58,839 nucleotides of DNA from Azolla pinnata (taxonomy: Eukaryota > Streptophyta > Polypodiopsida > Salviniales > Salviniaceae). Positions 54,601 through 58,839 of the stretch are shown here, one piece after another. A program made the translations under genes and the position numbers. Position 1 is the stretch's first letter. Each line of letters begins with the position of its first letter. The notes under the pieces were generated by a model, which saw only the letters and a list, made by a program, of their open reading frames with translations, did no database searches and was not told where the DNA came from. The stretch covers positions 1 to 58,839 of the forward strand of contig JBBBWG010028235.1 of NCBI GenBank assembly GCA_037176905.1, in the 5' to 3' direction.

Positions 54601-55954
54601 AAAACGGTCACAAAAGCGTAAAGAGTAACTTTTCTTAGTGTCACATTATGTAACTTCACGAACAGGAGAGTGCTCAAATATCTATACCCTTAATTAGCGT
54701 CTCTAATAATGTGCCCCAAGTGTTCTGAATTCAATCTTCTTATTTCTTGTAACAGTGAAGGAGGCTTTTTTAATGCTATCATGAGTTTCCCGATAAACTA
54801 TCCGAATAGCCCACCGACAGTGAGATTCATTTCGGACATGTGGCATCCAAATGGTAACTACTATGTTCAGCCTGCATTTCATGGTTATGTTGTTGTAGAG
54901 TGATGTTGCTGCCTGATATATTCCTGACATCTATACAATGATATGATGCCATTTCACAGATACTTGTTAAAAGTCAAATGTCACCATGACATTCATCCAA
55001 TTTTCGATGACTCCATATAATTCTAAACCAGGCAGGAGTATTAATATTTCCAGTGTGTTAACTTGCTATTGCAGTATATCCAGATGGAAGAGTCTGTATC
55101 TCTATTCTTCATCCTCCAGGAGATGATCCAAATGGTTATGAACTAGCGAGTGAACGATGGTCACCAGTACATACGGTACTGTGCTTCATTTTTCTAGGAA
55201 TGATCAAGTCTTCTGTGTAGTTTCATTACATTTCCTGTTGGAGTCAGGTTTATCTTAAACACGGTTGCCAGGGGAACCAACCTCAAAGCGCCAAAATAAA
55301 ATATAGAAAGGATACCAATTTATGCTTGCTAGAAAGTTTTATGAGCAGAGGTGTGTATTTTGGTCTTGATGATCACTTTTTCAAGCAGGTGGAGACCATT
55401 CTTTTAAGTATTATTGCGATGCTTTCAAGCCCAAATGATGAATCCCCAGCAAATATTGATGCTGCTGTAAGTTACTGATCTCATATTTAAATAACACCAA
55501 TATCATGTTATATGATAACCGGCTTGATTGTTAAATATTCAGCGAAGGCAAATATTGATGTGGCTGTAAGTTACTGACATCCTATTTAATGAACAATAAT
55601 GTCGCATTAAATGGAAACTGGTTTGGCTGCTGGAAGAGAAAAGCTGGAAATGCTGCCAAGCAGCTATAAACTGCACAAAGAATATTAAAATACCTTTCCT
55701 GTTGGTCGCTAGTTTTCCACCAATCAACTTAGTATTTAGCCTAGTATTCAGGTGTATATCATATAGAACATATCAGGTCAATTTGAGAATGCGCTCTTTA
55801 GATGTGTATTTTGGATTTGTGCATACATCTCGAATTAGTGTATTCTCAGCTAGTCGTTTTTTTCATGTCTACACAGAAAGAGTGGCGAGACTCTAGAGAA
55901 GATTTCAAACGAAAAGTTCGTCGCATTGTCCGAAGATCTCAGGAGGGTTGTTAG
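51615..55954 (+). CDS. UBC7: Ubiquitin-conjugating enzyme E2, UBC7/13/14 class (UBE2G-like)
   Basis: Six exons join in frame to 167 aa: 51615-51660, 51849-51951, 54756-54853, 55075-55175, 55389-55466, 55877-55954. The E2 fold is complete: [68 protein letters not shown] with the catalytic Cys in GRVCIS, and the acidic-loop insert [20 protein letters not shown] typical of the UBE2G/UBC7 class. The C-terminus ([20 protein letters not shown]) is basic. In plants UBC7, UBC13 and UBC14 form this class and act in ER-associated and K48-linked ubiquitination; I cannot tell which paralogue it is. Intron 2 is 2.8 kb and much longer than the others. Confidence 0.95.
53825..53960. repeat. ~68-bp tandem duplication in the E2 gene's long intron
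   Basis: CTATGACATCAGTGCC at 53832 and CTATGGCATCGGTGCC at 53900 head two copies that also share TAGATNTGCT and AATATAC. They are 68 bp apart and moderately diverged. Confidence 0.75.
55449..55630. repeat. Tandem copy of the E2 exon-5 end and its splice donor
   Basis: CAAATATTGATGCTGCTGTA (exon end plus donor) at about 55450 is repeated 99 bases later as CAAATATTGATGTGGCTGTA. Both are followed by AGTTACTGA and by similar AT-rich sequence. The second copy thus contains a second usable GT donor in the intron. Confidence 0.88.
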
Positions 55955-57783
55955 ACCATCTGAACATGGCATGTATTGCAAGCATCTAATCGTTGGAGTG
56001 TGAATTGAGTCATAAAATTGTTTCATGTAAGCAAGAGATCAGTATGCATCATTACCTGTTATTTGTATCTTCACTGATATCTTTGTACAATCATAAACCG
56101 TCAAATCAAATAGAATATCATATGGATTGCCATCGTATCATTGTTACATAAAATTGAATCTGAGATGAATTTATTTGACTCTAATATGATTGACATTTTA
56201 CAAAAGACTAAAGCATTCCTCGTTCATTCTTCTAATAAATCTCTAAGGCTGTGTGAGTGAGCTTATGTAGATTAATTGCTCATCGAATAGGGGATTCCAA
56301 TCAAACGAAATCTGGATACACTATGGACCCGTAGAGTATGGGTTAGGCAATCTACAACATCAGTGTATCACATTAATGAGCAGAGTTAATATTGGAAACT
56401 CCAAATACATCACGAATTTGTTTACGTGGCTCGATAGGTAGTTCACACTCTATTCATTCTATACCACAATTGCCTGTTCAGCAGTTTGTTTGTATTACTG
56501 CATAGACAATAATGGGTAGTGTTCATTAACTTGGAACCTCATCATCGTTTGAAGTTATTTTAATGTTTTAATGTTGTATACTCCACTGGTAAATGATCCA
56601 TGCATACCTCACAAACTAGGCCCCATGCCAATAACCAAGGCCTAGTTATTATGAACAGCACCCTTAGGTTTCATGTTGATCTTTACCAGGAATATGTACA
56701 AGCTAAATTGGTGATCATGTGCAATATGAGTGTTGATCTTTGTGTGGTTTGTAGCTGTCCTACTGATGCCAATCTTTTTGATAGCCCATTTTCATCGATT
56801 GCCAATTTGATGTGCTAATCCTGCCATCAAGAGTGTGCTTGTCGACTAAGTAATGAATCGTTGAAGAAATGCTTGGGAGCAGTCTAGAAGGTGATGAACA
56901 GCTTTGACATCCGTTTCAACTCTTCTATCATGAATGAAGTGACCTGATAAGGAGTCGTTGATTGCAAGCGGCTTTAGTTTTCAATCAGAAGCTGATAATG
57001 TTGGTTTATTTCTTATGAATGAACCAACAAACTTTGAAGACTCATATAATGTTCAATCCGCAAAAGACTCATAACATTCTCTCATAATTGGGGGCAAGAG
57101 AATTGTAACAATTGCCACCAAGACAAATGTTAGGAGACGAAATGTTTTAGAGGCTGAATGGATTAGCGGTAGTAGATAAAATGAGTCGCAAGTAGCAGCA
57201 TTTCAAAGATAGAGGTGAATAGAAGAAGAAAAAGGAAGAATTGATTGGTCGATATTTGACAAATTTATAGTATCAAGGAAGTTACAAGTATTTATACAAG
57301 GTCTCATAAGCATAATACATCGATCCTTTTTTCTTAAGGCAGTGCCTTTTTCGTAAGGCAGACAATTCTCTTCCGTGGAAAATTGCCAGCTCCAATGTCA
57401 GGGTCAGCCTTTGCATGATGGGTTCAATTAAATGAAGATATGATTGGATTCTGTTAGTAGTTAACGACGATGAATGGTGCTGGCATGAGATCAGACTCCG
57501 AAACCTTCCCCAGTACACAGTACATCTTTAGAAGATGAGCGATGGAGGGCTTCCACTGCAATCTGGTTTTTATCGTCTTCAAATTGCGACAAAGCGATCG
57601 TGAAGCGACAGAAGTTCGCAGGTAATCGAACGGGCGGTTAAGGAAACATAAATTGCTTCTGTTCAGAGTAAATGACCGATAGGATCTCGGTTGCTTTACG
57701 TTGGTTGTCGATCGGAGATCCGTCAAAGGCGCAGGGCTTTTGAGGAGCAGGAGGATGCTCACCATGATCTGCGTGCATTAAAC
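55955..57783. other. Spacer without a supported gene
   Basis: AT-rich sequence after the E2 gene. A minus-strand open frame of 103 codons at 57454-57765 begins just below a telo-box but has no recognisable motif. Its ATG is directly followed by GTGAGC, a good splice donor. A gene on the minus strand with a first exon ending there is possible, but I found no matching downstream exons. Confidence 0.35.
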
Positions 57784-57816
57784 ACTAAACCCTAAATCCT
57801 AAACCCTAAACCCTAG
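57784..57816 (-). promoter_or_regulatory. Telo-box cluster (CCCTAAA)
   Basis: Three to four CCCTAAA-like words (AAACACTAAACCCTAAATCC, then TAAACCCTAAACCC) in minus-strand TTTAGGG orientation. It may mark the promoter of a minus-strand gene starting near 57765, or be an interstitial telomere-like remnant. Confidence 0.6.
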
Positions 57817-58003
57817 GCTTGTTATGGCCCTGAGAAGTACGAAGTCGTTTTTTGTCGGGTGGGTGCCGTTTCACACTGCCCATGACTCGGTCGCAGATCC
57901 TTTGGGTCTGATCTGATCTAATTGGTCTGGGTAGATGTGTACACCTCAAGTTTGCATAATGGAAGAACCCATAAGAAGTTAGAACAAACCATATGGGGCA
58001 TGA

Positions 58004-58165
58004 ATGATGATGATGATGGTGGTGGTGGTGGTGGTGGTGGTGATGATGATGGTGGTGCAGAGTAATGGCCAAGCTTCCATCATTTCTTTCATCCCTAATG
58101 GGATGTGTGCACACCAAGATGATGATGATGGAGGTGATGATGATGCTGTTATTGTTGTTGCAGTG
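58004..58165. repeat. GAT/GGT trinucleotide tracts
   Basis: Runs of GATGAT and GGTGGT at about 58004-58058 and again at 58118-58150. A similar tract lies at 58444-58482. They create poly-His and poly-Asp/Val open frames on both strands that are not genes. Confidence 0.9.
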
Positions 58166-58196
58166 GATCGATCTATGCATGTAGCAAGTAGCATAT

Positions 58197-58440
58197 GTTT
58201 AGGGTTTTTAGGGTTTTTAGGGTTGTTGCGCTATATAGGAAGGTGCCATGACCGTGAATCGACATGGCATCTTTGTGTTCAATGCCAAGAAGGTCACGAC
58301 GACGATTTGACACCGGATCTATCTGTTTAGGAAAAGGGTTTAGGGTTTAGGGTTGTTGCTCTCTGTGGACTGGAAGCTGCAATGGCCCTGAATCGATGTA
58401 GCATCTTGTTGCTCAAATCAAATAGGCGATGCGTGACAAC
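58197..58440. repeat. Two diverged modules headed by TTTAGGG words
   Basis: Module A starts with GTTTAGGGTTTTTAGGG (58197) then GGTTGTTGC. Module B starts with GGGTTTAGGGTTTAGGG (58337) then GGTTGTTGC. Both continue with similar text: ATGACCGTGAATCGACATGG in A, and ATGGCCCTGAATCGATGTAG in B. Spacing is about 130 bp. Confidence 0.65.
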
Positions 58441-58624
58441 AACGATGATGATGATGATGGTGGTGGCAATGATGATGATGTTTTTCGAATCTCGACGCGT
58501 TCCCCTGCGGCGATCTCATCCAAGTGGCAATCAACAGTCGTCGATCAGAGTCGCAACGATCCCGAAACAGTCCGAGTTTAGGCTTCGTTGGTGCATCTCG
58601 CTTCGAATGCTACAAGAAATTCTA

Positions 58625-58839
58625 GCCTCTACATGCATGCATGTGTCCATGCATGTGCGTATGCATGGCATGCATGTGTGTGATCAGATCGATTGGTCTA
58701 TATGTATGTATGCATATGCGTGCATGCTGGCTTCGGCATGGATGGGCACTCTTTAACAAATTAACAAAACCAAGGAATGACCCAAACAAACACGACACAC
58801 CCACGCACACATACATGCACGCATGCACACATACATAAC
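58625..58839. repeat. CATG/CACA-rich right edge
   Basis: CATGCATG and ATGCATGTGTG words at 58632-58730, then a CACACC/ACATACATGCACGCATGC stretch to the window end. The array probably continues beyond the window. Confidence 0.85.

Noticed and set aside
47374..55954. Functional link between the PCO, the RING E3 and the E2 as one degradation module
   Set aside because: Plant neighbours are rarely co-functional and the families act in different ubiquitin routes; nothing in the sequence shows co-regulation beyond a shared divergent spacer.
57454..57765. 103-codon minus-strand frame below a telo-box
   Set aside because: No motif, and the ATG is followed at once by a splice-donor-like GTGAGC. I found no partner exons, so I did not call a gene.
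57806..58194. Poly-His and poly-Ile/Thr open frames
   Set aside because: Readings of GAT/GGT trinucleotide tracts with no flanking coding signal.

Overview
This is nuclear DNA of a land plant, very probably a seed plant. Coding regions are split by many GT-AG introns, upstream regions carry plant telo-box/TTTAGGG-type repeats, and several products belong to plant-specific families: chloroplast thioredoxin CITRX/TRX z, plant cysteine oxidase, a SAWADEE-homeodomain protein and an AKR4-type reductase. I cannot name the species. Two runs of exactly 100 N mark scaffold gaps. I found no bacterial, viral, CRISPR or complete transposon features.

Eleven protein-coding genes were rebuilt exon by exon. 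In every one the reading frame closes across all introns. From left to right they are: a tail-anchored protein of unknown function (+, 2.3-3.8 kb); a DEAH-box RNA helicase of the DEAH10/RID1 type (-, 4.5-10.3 kb); a DEK chromatin protein (+, 12.4-15.6 kb); a PP2C phosphatase (+, 18.7-20.9 kb); an aldo-keto reductase (-, 21.6-23.3 kb); a Gfo/Idh/MocA oxidoreductase with an 18-nt microexon (-, 24.3-27.5 kb); a SAWADEE-homeodomain (SHH) protein (-, 29.2-32.6 kb); a large disordered eIF4B-related protein (-, 34.2-38.0 kb); thioredoxin CITRX (+, 40.7-42.1 kb); a RING-type membrane E3 ligase (+, 44.5-45.2 kb); a plant cysteine oxidase (-, 47.4-49.8 kb); and a UBC7-class ubiquitin-conjugating enzyme (+, 51.6-56.0 kb). 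That is twelve gene models, one of them (the first) without a known function.

Spacers hold the unusual sequence. There is a degenerate ~44-bp minisatellite at the left edge, an 85-bp tandem repeat upstream of the helicase, and a ~500-bp CATG/CACA array just upstream of DEK. A GATC-rich 40/49-bp satellite spans the first gap. TTTAGGG-like clusters lie between the divergent eIF4B-like and CITRX genes and again near the right edge, where GAT/GGT and CATG tracts follow. Several short tandem duplications touch gene structure: the last coding segment of the RING gene, the exon-5 donor of the E2 gene, intron 8 of DEK and the first intron of the E2 gene.

The genes do not form one pathway. Loose themes are chromatin and RNA (SHH, DEK, helicase, eIF4B-like) and protein turnover (RING E3, E2, and the cysteine oxidase, whose family starts N-degron degradation). 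Plant gene neighbourhoods rarely imply function, so I read no system into this. I saw no convincing undescribed multi-gene system. The best leads are the unknown tail-anchored protein, the microexon and the coding-like duplication after the RING gene.
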